64,000 nt of DNA from Azospirillum sp. (lineage in GTDB: Bacteria; Pseudomonadota; Alphaproteobacteria; Azospirillales; Azospirillaceae): NCBI GenBank assembly GCA_027486405.1, contig JAIXPD010000008.1:43747-107746 (forward strand), written 5' to 3'. This document shows positions 16,056 through 25,402 of the stretch, piece after piece. The notes under the pieces were generated by a model that saw only the letters and a program-made list of their open reading frames with translations, was not told the DNA's origin and did no database searches. The position numbers and the translations under genes were made by a program. The first letter of the stretch is position 1; each line of letters starts with the position of its first letter.

Positions 16056-16880
16056 TTATTGGGCCAGTTCGCGCGACCGCCGGGTGGCGGCGGCGATGGC
16101 GGCGGTCAACACCGGCTGAAGGCCATCCTCGGCCATCAGCACGTCCAGGGCCGCTTGCGTCGTGCCGTTCGGGCTGGTCACGGCCTTGCGCAGATCGGCG
16201 GCGGGCTGGGGCGACTGGTTCAGCAACTCCCCCGCCCCCGACACGGTGGCGCGGGCCAGCCGCATCGCCAGATCGGCGGGCAGGCCGCTGGCCTCCCCGG
16301 CCTTGGCCATCGCCTCGACCAGCAGGAAGACATAAGCCGGGCCGCTGCCCGACAGGGCCGTGACCGGATCGAGCAGCGATTCATCGTCGATCCACGCCAC
16401 ATCGCCGACCGCGCGCAGCAGCGCGTCGCACAGCGCGGTCTGATCGGCGGTGACGCGGGCGTTGGCCACGGCCACCGTCATGCCGCGCCCAATGGCGGCG
16501 GGCGTGTTGGGCATGGAGCGGACGACGACCGCTTCGTCGCCCAAGGTCTGTTCGAAATAGGCGATGGTCTTGCCCGCCGCGATGGACAGGAAGACCGTGC
16601 CGGGGCCGACCAGCGCGCGATAGTCCGGCAGCGCGGAATCCATCACCTGCGGCTTGACCGCCAGAACGACGACGTCGGGCGCGAATCCGGCGGGCAGATC
16701 GCCCGGCCCGGTCGCCGCACTGACCTTCGGGTTGCCGACCAGCGCGTCGGGCAGGCCCGCGCGCTCGATCACCACGACATGGGAGGCCACGCCGGAGGAC
16801 AGCCAGCCGTCCAGCATCGCCCCGCCCATCTTGCCGCACCCGACCAGAAGGAGTTTCGCCCCGCTCGTGCCGCTGCTCAT
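16056..16880 (-). CDS. proC: Pyrroline-5-carboxylate reductase
   Basis: Catalyses the last step of proline synthesis with NAD(P)H. The 274-residue protein has the N-terminal Rossmann motif VGCGKMGGAMLDGWL, VLAVKPQVMDSAL, SMPNTPAAIGRG and the C-terminal signature VTALSGSGPAYVFLLVEAM and AGELL, followed by SPNGTTQAALDVL. The ATG at 16880 gives the normal N-terminus; the open frame continues upstream only because it runs antisense-free through the adjacent ybjN gene in another frame. It lies five bases after the YbjN gene, so they are co-transcribed. Confidence 0.96.
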   Translation of the reverse strand: MSSGTSGAKLLLVGCGKMGGAMLDGWLSSGVASHVVVIERAGLPDALVGNPKVSAATGPGDLPAGFAPDVVVLAVKPQVMDSALPDYRALVGPGTVFLSIAAGKTIAYFEQTLGDEAVVVRSMPNTPAAIGRGMTVAVANARVTADQTALCDALLRAVGDVAWIDDESLLDPVTALSGSGPAYVFLLVEAMAKAGEASGLPADLAMRLARATVSGAGELLNQSPQPAADLRKAVTSPNGTTQAALDVLMAEDGLQPVLTAAIAAATRRSRELAQ

Positions 16881-16885
16881 GCCGG

Positions 16886-17389
16886 TTACGCCTCGCCCAT
16901 GGTGTCGAGAATGGCGGCGGACACCGCCTCCTGCGCGGTCTTGCCGCCCCAGATCACGAATTGGAAGGCCGGGTAGAAGCGTTCGCACTCCGACAGGGCG
17001 ATCTCCACCAGATCCTCCAACTGCTCCACCGCCGCGCCGCGCGCGCCGCGCAGCAGCATGGTTTGGCGGAACATCGGGGTGTTCTCCTCGGCGCAGACGT
17101 CGAAATGGCCCAGCCACATCCGCCCGTTGACCTCGGCCAGCAGTTCGGCCACGGCCGACCGGCGCGGGGCCTGGACCTTCATGTCGAACTGGCAGGAGAA
17201 CTGCAACGCGCTGACGTCCGGCTGCCAGACGAAATACAGGCGGTAATCGCACCAGCGCCCGCCGATCTCGACGACCAATTCGTCGTCGGTGGCGCGCTCG
17301 AACGGCCATTCGTTGGCGGTGACGATTTCTTCAACCACGTCGAGCGGGTTGTGCGAGGAAGCGGGGGTTTCGACGGCGACAGCCGACAT
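16886..17389 (-). CDS. YbjN-domain protein
   Basis: A 167-residue soluble protein of the YbjN fold, structurally related to type III secretion chaperones and possibly a general chaperone or regulator; no enzymatic role is known. Recognisable segments are NPLDVVEEIVTANEWPFER, YRLYFVWQPDVSALQFSCQFD and LAEVNGRMWLGHFDV. It is the first gene of a tight pair with proC (five-base gap), an arrangement I recall in other alphaproteobacteria. The ATG at 17389 is preceded by AGGAGGAC. Confidence 0.88.
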   Translation of the reverse strand: MSAVAVETPASSHNPLDVVEEIVTANEWPFERATDDELVVEIGGRWCDYRLYFVWQPDVSALQFSCQFDMKVQAPRRSAVAELLAEVNGRMWLGHFDVCAEENTPMFRQTMLLRGARGAAVEQLEDLVEIALSECERFYPAFQFVIWGGKTAQEAVSAAILDTMGEA

Positions 17390-17583
17390 GTCAGCGTCCT
17401 CCTATGAAGGCGCGGAGGATGCGGCCAGGGCATCGCCGACCAGCGCGGCGACCTGACCAACACCCCAAGATGATGTTAGGAACGAGCATGTGGGCCACCA
17501 CAGGCAGAACGGTGCCAAAGCCGTCCCGCCGCCGCAACCGGATTCACACGAACAGGTGATGAAAGCTTTGTGACCAGGCCGGA

Positions 17584-17943
17584 TCAGGGGGCGTCCCCGC
17601 CCGCCGAACCATCCGCCGAACCGGTGTCGGCGGTGTCCTGGGTCCCGGCGTCTTGGGTCCCGGTATCCTTGTCCCCGGTCGGGGCGACCCCGGTCAGCGC
17701 GGCCAGTTGGGCTTCCAGCGCGGCCAGACGCTCGGCCAGGGCTTCCTGCTCCTCGCGGGCCTTGGCGGCGATGGCGCGCACCGCGTCGAACTCTTCGCGG
17801 CTGACAACGTCCATCCGGGACAGGATGCGCTCCAGTTGGGCGCGAACCTGCCCTTCGGCTTCCTCGCGCAGGGACGAAAAGGCACCCAGCGCGCCCCCCG
17901 CCACACGGGCGAGATCGTCCAAAATCTTGTTGTCGGCCTGCAT
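17584..17943 (-). CDS. ubiK: UbiK-family accessory factor (BMFP, DUF526)
   Basis: UbiK helps assemble the ubiquinone synthesis complex and binds lipids. The 119-residue protein begins MQADNKILDDLARVAGGALGAFSSLREEAEGQV, an amphipathic helix, followed by a coiled coil (EEFDAVRAIAAKAREEQEALAERLAALEAQL) characteristic of the family. The last about 35 residues are a Gly/Thr/Asp-rich tail with GTQDAGTQDTADTG, which is not part of the family core. No neighbour is involved in ubiquinone synthesis here; ubiX lies 7 kb away. Confidence 0.88.
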   Translation of the reverse strand: MQADNKILDDLARVAGGALGAFSSLREEAEGQVRAQLERILSRMDVVSREEFDAVRAIAAKAREEQEALAERLAALEAQLAALTGVAPTGDKDTGTQDAGTQDTADTGSADGSAGGDAP

Positions 17944-18061
17944 CGCTTCAAACTTCCGGTTACTGTGCGGTCATTATGACGGTCGAACCGCCGGACTTCA
18001 ACGGCCTTGCGCCGTCACGCTGCACCGCAAGACGCAGGCGAGCCATGCGGCCCACCCCCGC

Positions 18062-21000
18062 TCAGGGTTTGGCGGCCGGAACCGGCTCGCCCGCGTCGGG
18101 TTTCGCCTCCACCGGCCCCGTTGGGGGCGCGGTCGCCGGGGCGGTTGTGGTCGCCGCCGCAGCCGCTGCGGCGATGGCGGCGAAATGCTCCTGCACCGCC
18201 CGCATGTCCATGCTCTGGGTCGGGGCGGTGCGCGGCCCGGCCACCCGCAGGGTCACGGGCGGCAGCGGCGGATCGGCCTTCACCCGCAACGCCAGCCCCA
18301 GATCAAGCCGGTCCTCCGGCAGCGCCCACAGCCCGCTCAACACCCCCTCGCCCGCTTGGGCGCTCAGGCGGGTGTCGTCGGTGCGCAAGGTCCCCTGGTC
18401 GAGCGTGAAACGGCCATCGACGCGGTCGATCCGGGTTTCCCCGCCCGCGCCACCGCCGATCACCGCGCCCAGCACCTCTTGCGGGCGCGTCACCTTGCTC
18501 AGGCGGTCGCGCAGGGCGGACAGATCGATTCCGCGCAGCGTGCCGCCCACCACCGCCACCCGGCCCCGGCCGGACAGGGTGCGCAGCAGCGCGTCGTGGT
18601 CGGCACCCGCCGCCGTCACCACCATATCCACGTCCAAGGCCCCGCCGGACAGCGCCAGCGCCCCCGGCCCGGTTGCGCCAGCGGACAGGCCCGCCGCCAC
18701 CCGCGCCAGATCGGCCTTGACCACGGTGACGTCCGCCTCGACCGTCGGCGGGCGGCCCGGCTCGGCGACCACCCGGCCGCTGAGGCCGATCTGCCCGCCC
18801 AACCATTCGCCGTCCAACTGCTCCAGCGTCAGCGCCCCATCGGCGAGCGTGGCGCGCAGCGCGGGCTGTTCCACCCGCAGGCCACCCGCCGTCAGCGTCG
18901 TGGCGGTCACGGCCAGACGGCCATCGGCCGCGCGCAGCCACCCCGCATCCCCCACCGGTTCCGCCCCGGCCGGAGCGGCGAGGGCGGCGGCGTCCCGCGC
19001 CGGGCGGTCGGCCACCAGCGGGGCGGCGATCAGCCGGTCGATGTCGAGATCGCCGGTTTGCACGTCCGCGTCAAAACGCGGGCGGGGACCGGACAGGTCG
19101 CCGCTGACCCGCCCGCGCACCGGCACGCCTGCGACGATGCCTTGCAGATTGGTCAGGCTGGGCGCGGCCAGCGAACCGCCGAATTCGGCGTAGAGATCGA
19201 GCGGCCCGACGGCCCGCGCCTGTCCCCGGTCGGACAGCAGCGCGGCCAACCGCCCCAATTCGGGATGGCTGGCCCGCAGCTTCAGATCGGCCCCCGGTCG
19301 GCTGTCCAGCGCGGTCAGGGATCCGCCCGCCTCCAACGTGCCGCCCGCCGCCCCGGCGGTCAGCTCCAACGCCAGACGGGCGGCGTCGCCCGCCACCCGC
19401 GCCTTGACCGAGACCGACCCCAGCCGTTCGGGCGGGGGCACGGCGTGTGGCCAGGGCATGGCGCGCGGGACCGCGCCCAGATTGGCCGCCTCCGCCGACA
19501 GCGCCAGATTGACGCCACGCAGGGGCGACAGCCCGGCCACCTGCCCGTCCACCCGCCCGGCCATGCCGACCAGATCATCCACCCGCGCCTCGCGCAGGGT
19601 CAGGCTGCCCCCGGCCAGGGTGGCGTCCAGATGAACGCCCTGGGCCGGAATCCCCCGCGCTGTGATCTGCCCGATGGTCAGATCCAGATTGGCATCGGCC
19701 AAGGTCAACCATGACAGGGGGGGCCAGGACAGGGACGGCAAGGACAGGGACGGCAGGCTGGTTCGCCCAACCGCCGAGGCGGACGCGGTGGCCGCCACCG
19801 TCGGCGGCACCGCCCGCGTCGGCGCGGTCGTCGCCACCGGGGCCACGGGCGGCAGATAGGCGTCGAGGTTCAGCCGGTCCAACTCCAGCCGCGCGCCGAA
19901 GGCCGGACGGCCACGGTCGACATAGGCGACGGCCCCCGACAGGCGGCTGCCATCCACCCGCAGGTCAAGGCCGGACAGTTCGAAGCGGTGGGCGTGCCCC
20001 TGGACGCGCAGCGACAGCGACGCGCGGCGCAGCCGGTCGGCGGGCACGCCCGGCGCGTCCAGCTTCAACCACGCCAACAGGGCGCGCAGATTGTCGGCGT
20101 TCGCCTCCATCCGCAGATCCAGGGTGGGCGTGCCGCCGGGGGTCGTCAGCTCGCCCGCCGCGACCAGATCGGAACCGCCGGGCAGTTGCGCGCTGACGCG
20201 GTCCAGATTCAGCCGTCCGTTGGTCAGGCTCGCTTCCAACCGGCCCTGGCGCACCACGGCCCCGTTGTAGGTCAAGCCATCGACCGACAGATCCAGCTTG
20301 CCGTCCATCCCCACCGGCAGCGCCCAGGGCGACGGCGCGGGCGCGGCAGCGGATCCGGTGGCGGAAGAGGAGGAAGCGGGACCCCGCGCCGCGCCCGCCG
20401 CCGACGGCGCGTTCAGGCTGGGCAGCGGCAGCGGCGGCAACGCCCCGGCCCGGCTCAGCCACGCGTCCAAATCCAGGCGGTTGACCACCAGGGTCAATTC
20501 GCTGCGCGCCGGGTCGCCAGGGCGGAAGGACGCGGTCCCGGTCGCGCGCGTGTCGCCCACCTGCGCTTCCAGATTGCTGAGGGTGGCGAGGCTGGTTCCA
20601 GCCTCCACCGTGGCCCGCAGGTTGAACGGCTGGCCGCGCGCCACGGCGGCGGACTCGCCCATCACCTTGCCCAGATCGCCGCCCTCGGCGCGCAGATCGC
20701 CCTGCGCGCGCAGCGCCCCGCCGCCGCCCGCGTTGCCGCTGCCGCCCGAGACGATTCCGGCAAAGCGCAAGGTGGCGTCGGTCCCCGGCATCGACAGGGC
20801 GGCGCGGACCGGCACGGCGGCCCCATCGGTGAAGCGCCCGGCGGTCAACTCACCGTGCAGCGGCACGCCACGGAACCGGAAATCCCCCTGGACCTGGAAC
20901 GGGCCGGTCAGGCTGCCCGCCACCACACGGGCGGTGACGCCGTCCAGCGTTTCCGACCGGCCGCTGCGGCTGTCGCGGTATTGGATGGTTCCCTTGTCAA

Positions 21001-21463
21001 TCGTGACCTGATCGAAGCTGATGACCCCGGCCAGCCCATCGGCCGCACTGCCGCGCGGGGCGGCGGGGGCGGCACTGCCCGACAGGTCCCAATTCAGCCG
21101 CCCGCCCTTCAGCACCTCCACCACAAAGGTCGGCTCGACCAGCGTGACGCTTTCCACCTGGATTCGCCCGCTCAACAGCGGCCCCAGCGCCACCCGGACG
21201 TCCAGCTTCTTCAGCCGGGCCATGTCGGGTTCGGCGGCCCCCGGCGGGTTGGCCAGACGGGCGTCGCGCACGGTCAGGGCGGGGGACGGCAGCAGGGTCA
21301 GGCCAACATCGCCGCGCAGGTCCACCGCGCGGCCCGTGGCCGCCGCCACCCGTTCGGCGATCATGCCCTTGTAAGCGTTCCAATCGATCAGGCTGGGTGC
21401 CGTCAGCACGCCGCCAACCAGCGCCGTCACCCCGGTCAATGCCGCGATCAGAATCTTCTTCAC
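18062..21463 (-). CDS. AsmA-family envelope protein, large
   Basis: AsmA-like proteins are inner-membrane-anchored, mostly periplasmic repeats that are thought to bridge to the outer membrane and carry lipids. The 1133-residue protein starts with a membrane helix (KKILIAALTGVTALVGGVL) and the family opening APSLIDWNAYKGMIAERVAAATGRAVDLRGDV, then long beta-rich repeats, with AsmA-like C-terminal motifs (GGTLRGIDLSALRDRLS) and an Ala/Thr/Pro-rich tail. I chose the GTG at 21463 with a GGAGAT site; the frame runs open to 21919 but that extension has no family similarity. A CTATAG box at 21612-21618 on the - strand could be its promoter. Confidence 0.88.
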   Translation of the reverse strand: MKKILIAALTGVTALVGGVLTAPSLIDWNAYKGMIAERVAAATGRAVDLRGDVGLTLLPSPALTVRDARLANPPGAAEPDMARLKKLDVRVALGPLLSGRIQVESVTLVEPTFVVEVLKGGRLNWDLSGSAAPAAPRGSAADGLAGVISFDQVTIDKGTIQYRDSRSGRSETLDGVTARVVAGSLTGPFQVQGDFRFRGVPLHGELTAGRFTDGAAVPVRAALSMPGTDATLRFAGIVSGGSGNAGGGGALRAQGDLRAEGGDLGKVMGESAAVARGQPFNLRATVEAGTSLATLSNLEAQVGDTRATGTASFRPGDPARSELTLVVNRLDLDAWLSRAGALPPLPLPSLNAPSAAGAARGPASSSSATGSAAAPAPSPWALPVGMDGKLDLSVDGLTYNGAVVRQGRLEASLTNGRLNLDRVSAQLPGGSDLVAAGELTTPGGTPTLDLRMEANADNLRALLAWLKLDAPGVPADRLRRASLSLRVQGHAHRFELSGLDLRVDGSRLSGAVAYVDRGRPAFGARLELDRLNLDAYLPPVAPVATTAPTRAVPPTVAATASASAVGRTSLPSLSLPSLSWPPLSWLTLADANLDLTIGQITARGIPAQGVHLDATLAGGSLTLREARVDDLVGMAGRVDGQVAGLSPLRGVNLALSAEAANLGAVPRAMPWPHAVPPPERLGSVSVKARVAGDAARLALELTAGAAGGTLEAGGSLTALDSRPGADLKLRASHPELGRLAALLSDRGQARAVGPLDLYAEFGGSLAAPSLTNLQGIVAGVPVRGRVSGDLSGPRPRFDADVQTGDLDIDRLIAAPLVADRPARDAAALAAPAGAEPVGDAGWLRAADGRLAVTATTLTAGGLRVEQPALRATLADGALTLEQLDGEWLGGQIGLSGRVVAEPGRPPTVEADVTVVKADLARVAAGLSAGATGPGALALSGGALDVDMVVTAAGADHDALLRTLSGRGRVAVVGGTLRGIDLSALRDRLSKVTRPQEVLGAVIGGGAGGETRIDRVDGRFTLDQGTLRTDDTRLSAQAGEGVLSGLWALPEDRLDLGLALRVKADPPLPPVTLRVAGPRTAPTQSMDMRAVQEHFAAIAAAAAAATTTAPATAPPTGPVEAKPDAGEPVPAAKP

Positions 21464-21757
21464 CGGATCTCCGCCTTCCCTGCGCGCGGGCCCGCCCCTG
21501 GCCCCCGCCCCACGACCGCCATCGGCCCTTGTTGCGTCTGTTGACTCTGTTGCGTCCACCGGCAGAACCGGACCGGCCCCGCCCTTCTCGCCCGCTGTGT
21601 CTTTGGCTAAGCTATAGCCCGCAGAAGAAACAAGCAATTTGGGCATTCCTGGGGCCATCCGGTGACGGAATGAAAAAATCCATCCGCCCGGCCGGGCCGC
21701 AGCCCCGCTTTGCCGGACAACCACCCTCCCCCCCCCGCAAGTGCCGGAGACAGCGCC

Positions 21758-21940
21758 ATGGCCGACGTGGTCAACCTGAACCGATTCCGCAAGACCCGCG
21801 ACCGCGCCGAGCGCGCCAAGGAAGCCGAGGCGAATCGGGTCCGATTCGGTCGCACCAAGGCCGAAAAGGAGCGCGACCGGCAGGAGGCCGAGCGCGCCAC
21901 TCGGTTTTTGGACGGCCAAAAGCTGGAGGATCCGGCCTAA
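21758..21940 (+). CDS. DUF4169 family protein
   Basis: A 60-residue, highly charged protein, MADVVNLNRFRKTRDRAERA at the start and FGRTKAEKERDR in the middle, which is the DUF4169 signature found in alphaproteobacteria. Function unknown. The ATG at 21758 follows CCGGAGA. It lies divergent to the AsmA gene, 294 bases away. Confidence 0.88.
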   Translation: MADVVNLNRFRKTRDRAERAKEAEANRVRFGRTKAEKERDRQEAERATRFLDGQKLEDPA

Positions 21941-22169
21941 GCCGAAATGGCTCGCCTATCCGCTTCGCCGGGGTTGGATCCCGGCCAAACGTCATAAAAA
22001 CCAAGCCGCGAACTCGGGTTAACCTTCATTTTCCTGAGACAATTGACTCCCTGAACAATTGGTCCTTGCCACATTTGCCGATCTCGTGTGACAGTTTGAG
22101 GGTGAGCGTGCTCGCGTGCCTCCCGCCTTCGGCGGGGTGGCGTTGGTCAATCGGGGAAGGATCGGGCTG

Positions 22170-22976
22170 ATGGTGGACATGACGTCGTTTCGCGGTTCGG
22201 TTCAGCAGCCGAAGGCCACCGCCTTTTTGCCGCCCATCCGCGCGGTGGAGGATGACCGCCCGTGGCTGTGGCTGAGTGCCGCATGGCGCGACATGATGGC
22301 CGCACCGGTGATCAGCTTTGGCTTTGGCGCGTTGGCGGTGCTGTCCAGCTTCATCCTGGTCGCCGGTCTGGCGATGAAGGAGATGGAGTATCTCATCCTG
22401 CCGATGGCGGCGGGCTTCATGCTGCTGGGGCCGCTGTTCGCCATTGGCCTGTATGAAACCAGCCGCCTGCTGGAGATGGGGGAAAAGCCCACCCTGTGGA
22501 AGGTGGCGCAGGCGTACCAGCGCAACGCCGTGTCAATCAGCGGCATCGGGCTGGTGCTGATGCTGGCGCTGCTGGCCTGGATTCGGGTGGCCTTCCTGAT
22601 TTTCGCCCTGTTCTTCTCCGCCCAACCGCCCGCCTTCGACCAACTGGTCGACCGCATCTTCTTCTCCGCCGAAACCATCCCGTTCCTGCTGACCGGAACC
22701 ATGTTCGGTGCGGTGATCGCGGCCGGTGTGTTCGCCATCTCGGTCGTGTCGATCCCGATGCTGCTGGACCGCGAGACCGATGTTTTCACGGCGGTTGCCA
22801 CCAGCATCGCCGTGGTGCGGGAAAACATCCGCCCGATGATGGTGTGGGCGTTCCTGGTCGCGCTCTTCACCTCCGCCGGAATGGTCACGGGGTTCCTGGG
22901 TTTGGCGATCGCGCTGCCGCTGATCGGCCACGCTTCCTGGCATTGCTACCGCGATCTGGTTGGTCAAAGCCGCTGA
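22170..22976 (+). CDS. DUF2189 integral membrane protein
   Basis: Function unknown. The 268-residue protein has the family opening DRPWLWLSAAWRDMMAAPVISFGFG and six predicted membrane segments (about residues 45-68, 72-95, 118-145, 165-190, 230-252 with a sixth short one). I used the ATG at 22170, which has GGAAGG ten bases upstream; a GTG at 22116 would add 18 unlikely residues. The gene ends 73 bases before a bidirectional terminator. Confidence 0.85.
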   Translation: MVDMTSFRGSVQQPKATAFLPPIRAVEDDRPWLWLSAAWRDMMAAPVISFGFGALAVLSSFILVAGLAMKEMEYLILPMAAGFMLLGPLFAIGLYETSRLLEMGEKPTLWKVAQAYQRNAVSISGIGLVLMLALLAWIRVAFLIFALFFSAQPPAFDQLVDRIFFSAETIPFLLTGTMFGAVIAAGVFAISVVSIPMLLDRETDVFTAVATSIAVVRENIRPMMVWAFLVALFTSAGMVTGFLGLAIALPLIGHASWHCYRDLVGQSR

Positions 22977-23049
22977 TCGGCACCAGCCTCCCCCACCATT
23001 CCCCCGTGAACGGACCGTTGCGCGCCCCCTTCGACAGCGGTTCCTCTGT

Positions 23050-23087
23050 GAAAAAGCCCTTCCCCCGGCTGGGAGAAGGGCTTTTTC
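23050..23087. terminator. Bidirectional terminator between DUF2189 and DUF1192 genes
   Basis: GAAAAAGCCCTTC.CC pairs with GGGAGAAGGGCTTTTTC. Runs of five A and five T at opposite ends allow it to serve both convergent genes. Confidence 0.9.
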
Positions 23088-23142
23088 ATGCTCATCTCTT
23101 GGTCCCGCCAGTCACTTGGCTCCCGCCAGCGCGCCGAACGCC

Positions 23143-23340
23143 TTACGGCGTCTTGAAGAACGCCTCGGCGGCGGATTTCTGCGCCTGTTTGGCGGCGATG
23201 GCCGCGCGGGCGCGGGTGATTTCCGCCTCCAGCCCGGCGATGTAGGCTTCGATTTCCGCCACGCCCAACACCATCAAATCCTTGGGCGTCGGCTTGGTCG
23301 TGCGCGGCTCCAGATCGGCGAACTCGTCTTTCAGACTCAT
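23143..23340 (-). CDS. DUF1192 family protein
   Basis: A 65-residue protein of unknown function. It has the family pattern LEPRTTKPTPKDL followed by LGVAEIEAYIAGLEAEITRAR, a coiled-coil segment of Ala/Glu/Lys. Mostly found in alphaproteobacteria. Convergent with the DUF2189 gene and divergent from the quinone oxidoreductase gene. Confidence 0.87.
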   Translation of the reverse strand: MSLKDEFADLEPRTTKPTPKDLMVLGVAEIEAYIAGLEAEITRARAAIAAKQAQKSAAEAFFKTP

Positions 23341-23433
23341 GACGTCCGGCCCTCCCTCTTCAGTCGCCCGCCTTGTCAGACGGTGGTCGCGACTCTACCT
23401 ATCCCCTTCACCAATGCAAACCGGGGAAACCGC

Positions 23434-24441
23434 ATGAGCCACACCCTGCCCGACCGCATGCGCTGCGTCGCCATCACCACCCCCGGCGGGCCGGAGGTGC
23501 TGCGCCCCATCGACCGACCGCTGCCCAGCCCCGCCGCCGGGGAACTGCTGGTCGCGGTGGCCGCCGCCGGGGTGAACCGGCCCGACACGCTGCAACGCCA
23601 GGGCCGCTACGACCCGCCCCCCGGCACCAGCGACCTGCCGGGGCTGGAAATCGCCGGAACCATCGTCGCCGTCGGGCCGGAGGTGGAGGGCTGGGTGGTC
23701 GGGGATCGCGTCTGCGCCCTGGTCGCCGGGGGTGGCTACGCCGACTATTGCGTGGTTCCGGCGGTGCAGGCGCTGCCGATTCCGGCGGGCCTGTCGCTGA
23801 TCGAGGCCGCCGCCCTGCCGGAGACCTTTTTCACCGTCTGGACCAACGTGTTCGAACGCGGCGGGTTGAAGCCCGGCGAAAGCCTGCTGATCCATGGCGG
23901 GTCGAGCGGCATCGGGACCACGGCGATCCAGTTGGCCAAGGCGTTCGGGGCCACCGTCTACACCACGGCGGGCAGCGCCGACAAATGCGCCGCCTGCGTC
24001 GCCCTGGGGGCCGACCGCGCCATCAACTACAAGACCGAGGATTTCGTCACCGTGATCCGCGAGGCGACCGGCGGGCGCGGCGTGGACGTGGTGCTGGACA
24101 TGGTGGGCGGCGATTACATCGCGCGGGACATCGACATCCTGGCGATGGACGGGCGGCACGTTTCCATCGCCTTCCTGAACGGCCCCAAGGTCACGCTGAA
24201 CATGGCCCCGGTCATGATGAAGCGGTTGACGCTGACCGGATCGACCCTGCGCGCCCGCCCGGTGGCGGAAAAGGGGCGGATCGCCAACGCGCTGCGCGCG
24301 TCGGTCTGGCCGCTGCTGGACCAGGGGGCGATCAAGCCGCTGATCCACGCCACCTTCCCGCTGGAGCAAGCCGAGGAGGCGCACCGCCTGATGGAAAGCA
24401 GCGCCCACATCGGCAAAATCGTGCTGACCATCGCCCCTTGA
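23434..24441 (+). CDS. NAD(P)H:quinone oxidoreductase, zinc-free MDR type (PIG3-like)
   Basis: Reduces quinones with NADPH; PIG3/QOR members of the medium-chain dehydrogenase superfamily. The 335-residue protein has AAGVNRPDTLQRQGRYDPPPG, LEIAGTIVAVG, the nucleotide-binding LLIHGGSSGIGTTAIQLAKAFGA and VLDMVGGDYIARD. The cysteines that bind zinc in alcohol dehydrogenases are absent. The ATG at 23434 follows GGGGAAAC; the frame extends further upstream but through the terminator and the DUF1192 promoter region. Confidence 0.93.
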   Translation: MSHTLPDRMRCVAITTPGGPEVLRPIDRPLPSPAAGELLVAVAAAGVNRPDTLQRQGRYDPPPGTSDLPGLEIAGTIVAVGPEVEGWVVGDRVCALVAGGGYADYCVVPAVQALPIPAGLSLIEAAALPETFFTVWTNVFERGGLKPGESLLIHGGSSGIGTTAIQLAKAFGATVYTTAGSADKCAACVALGADRAINYKTEDFVTVIREATGGRGVDVVLDMVGGDYIARDIDILAMDGRHVSIAFLNGPKVTLNMAPVMMKRLTLTGSTLRARPVAEKGRIANALRASVWPLLDQGAIKPLIHATFPLEQAEEAHRLMESSAHIGKIVLTIAP

Positions 24442-24551
24442 TGCGTTTTTTGCCCCTTTGTGACGCCGCGCGCCGTGGATGGGCTTGCCTTGACCGGGCA
24501 AGACGGGGTAGCAGAGGGGTGTGGGCGACCGGGCAACCCCGGTGAGCCTGC

Positions 24552-24565
24552 GCAAGCGTGCTTGC
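24552..24565. promoter_or_regulatory. Short dyad upstream of trcR
   Basis: GCAAGC-GT-GCTTGC is a perfect 6-base inverted repeat inside the 274-base gap between the oxidoreductase and trcR. It may be an operator or a small leader hairpin; the rest of the gap shows no gene. Confidence 0.3.
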
Positions 24566-24715
24566 ACGCCGCCGCAGACTCGCACGATCGTCGGCCGCGC
24601 CGTGTCCCGGCGTGGCCCCGTTTGTGGCCTCGCCCGACGAGATTGACCCAGTGAGAATGATGGATCGCGCCACCCGCCAGCGGGCGCGTCTGGACATGAG
24701 TTGTCAGGAGGGATG

Positions 24716-25321
24716 ATGGCACTGCCCTTGATGCCGAAAGCGACCGCCGTCTGGTTGGTCGAGAACACGTCCTTGTCCTTCGAGCAGATCGCCGCCTTCT
24801 GCGGCCTGCATTCGCTGGAAGTCCAGGCGATCGCCGATGGCGAGGTGGCGGTCGGCATGGTCGGCCTCGATCCCGTCGCCAACGGCCAGTTGACCAAGAC
24901 CGAGATCGAACGCTGCGAGAAGAACGAGGCGTTGCGCCTCAAGCTTCTGGTCGCCGACCTGCCGCAGGTCACCGCCCGCTCCAAGGGTCCGCGCTACACC
25001 CCGATCACCAAGCGCGGCGACAAGCCCGACGCCATCGCCTGGCTGCTGAAGCACCATCCGGAGCTGTCGGACGCGCAGACCTGCCGCCTGATCGGCACGA
25101 CCAAGCCGACCATCGCGTCGGTGCGCGAGCGCACCCATTGGAACGCCGCCAACATCAAGACGCGCAACCCGGTCCTGCTCGGCCTGTGCACCCAGCGCGA
25201 GTTGGAAGAGGCGCTGGCCCTGGCCATCCGCCGTGGCGGCACCCCCCTGCCCCCGCAGCCGTCGGGCGACGAGTATGAGGACGAGGATCCCGGCCCCTAC
25301 CGGGACGAGTCCGAGGATTGA
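24716..25321 (+). CDS. trcR: Cell-cycle transcriptional regulator TrcR (DUF1013)
   Basis: TrcR, the DUF1013 protein of alphaproteobacteria, is reported to travel with RNA polymerase and to control cell-cycle genes. The 201-residue protein shows the family segments LPLMPKATAVWLVENTSLSFEQIAAFCGLHSLEVQAIADGEVA, RYTPITKRGDKPDAIAWLLKHHPELSDAQ, LIGTTKPTIASVRERTHWN and an acidic C-terminus (YEDEDPG...DESED). Two in-frame ATGs are adjacent; I chose 24716 because AGGAGG then lies four bases away, whereas it abuts the ATG at 24713. The gene is followed by a good terminator. Confidence 0.93.
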   Translation: MALPLMPKATAVWLVENTSLSFEQIAAFCGLHSLEVQAIADGEVAVGMVGLDPVANGQLTKTEIERCEKNEALRLKLLVADLPQVTARSKGPRYTPITKRGDKPDAIAWLLKHHPELSDAQTCRLIGTTKPTIASVRERTHWNAANIKTRNPVLLGLCTQRELEEALALAIRRGGTPLPPQPSGDEYEDEDPGPYRDESED

Positions 25322-25349
25322 GCCGACCACGGTTCCGATGACGCATCAG

Positions 25350-25384
25350 CCCCCTGTCTCTGACCCGTCAGAACAGGGGGTTTT
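25350..25384 (+). terminator. Intrinsic terminator of trcR
   Basis: CCCCCTGT / ACAGGGGG form the outer stem, with an inner TGAC/GTCA stem, followed by TTTTG. Confidence 0.87.
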
Positions 25385-25402
25385 GTTGGGAAGACCGGCC
25401 GC

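Noticed and set aside
21464..21919. N-terminal extension of the AsmA protein
   Set aside because: The AsmA fold and membrane helix start at 21463 with a ribosome site; the extension covers the divergent DUF4169 gene and resembles nothing.
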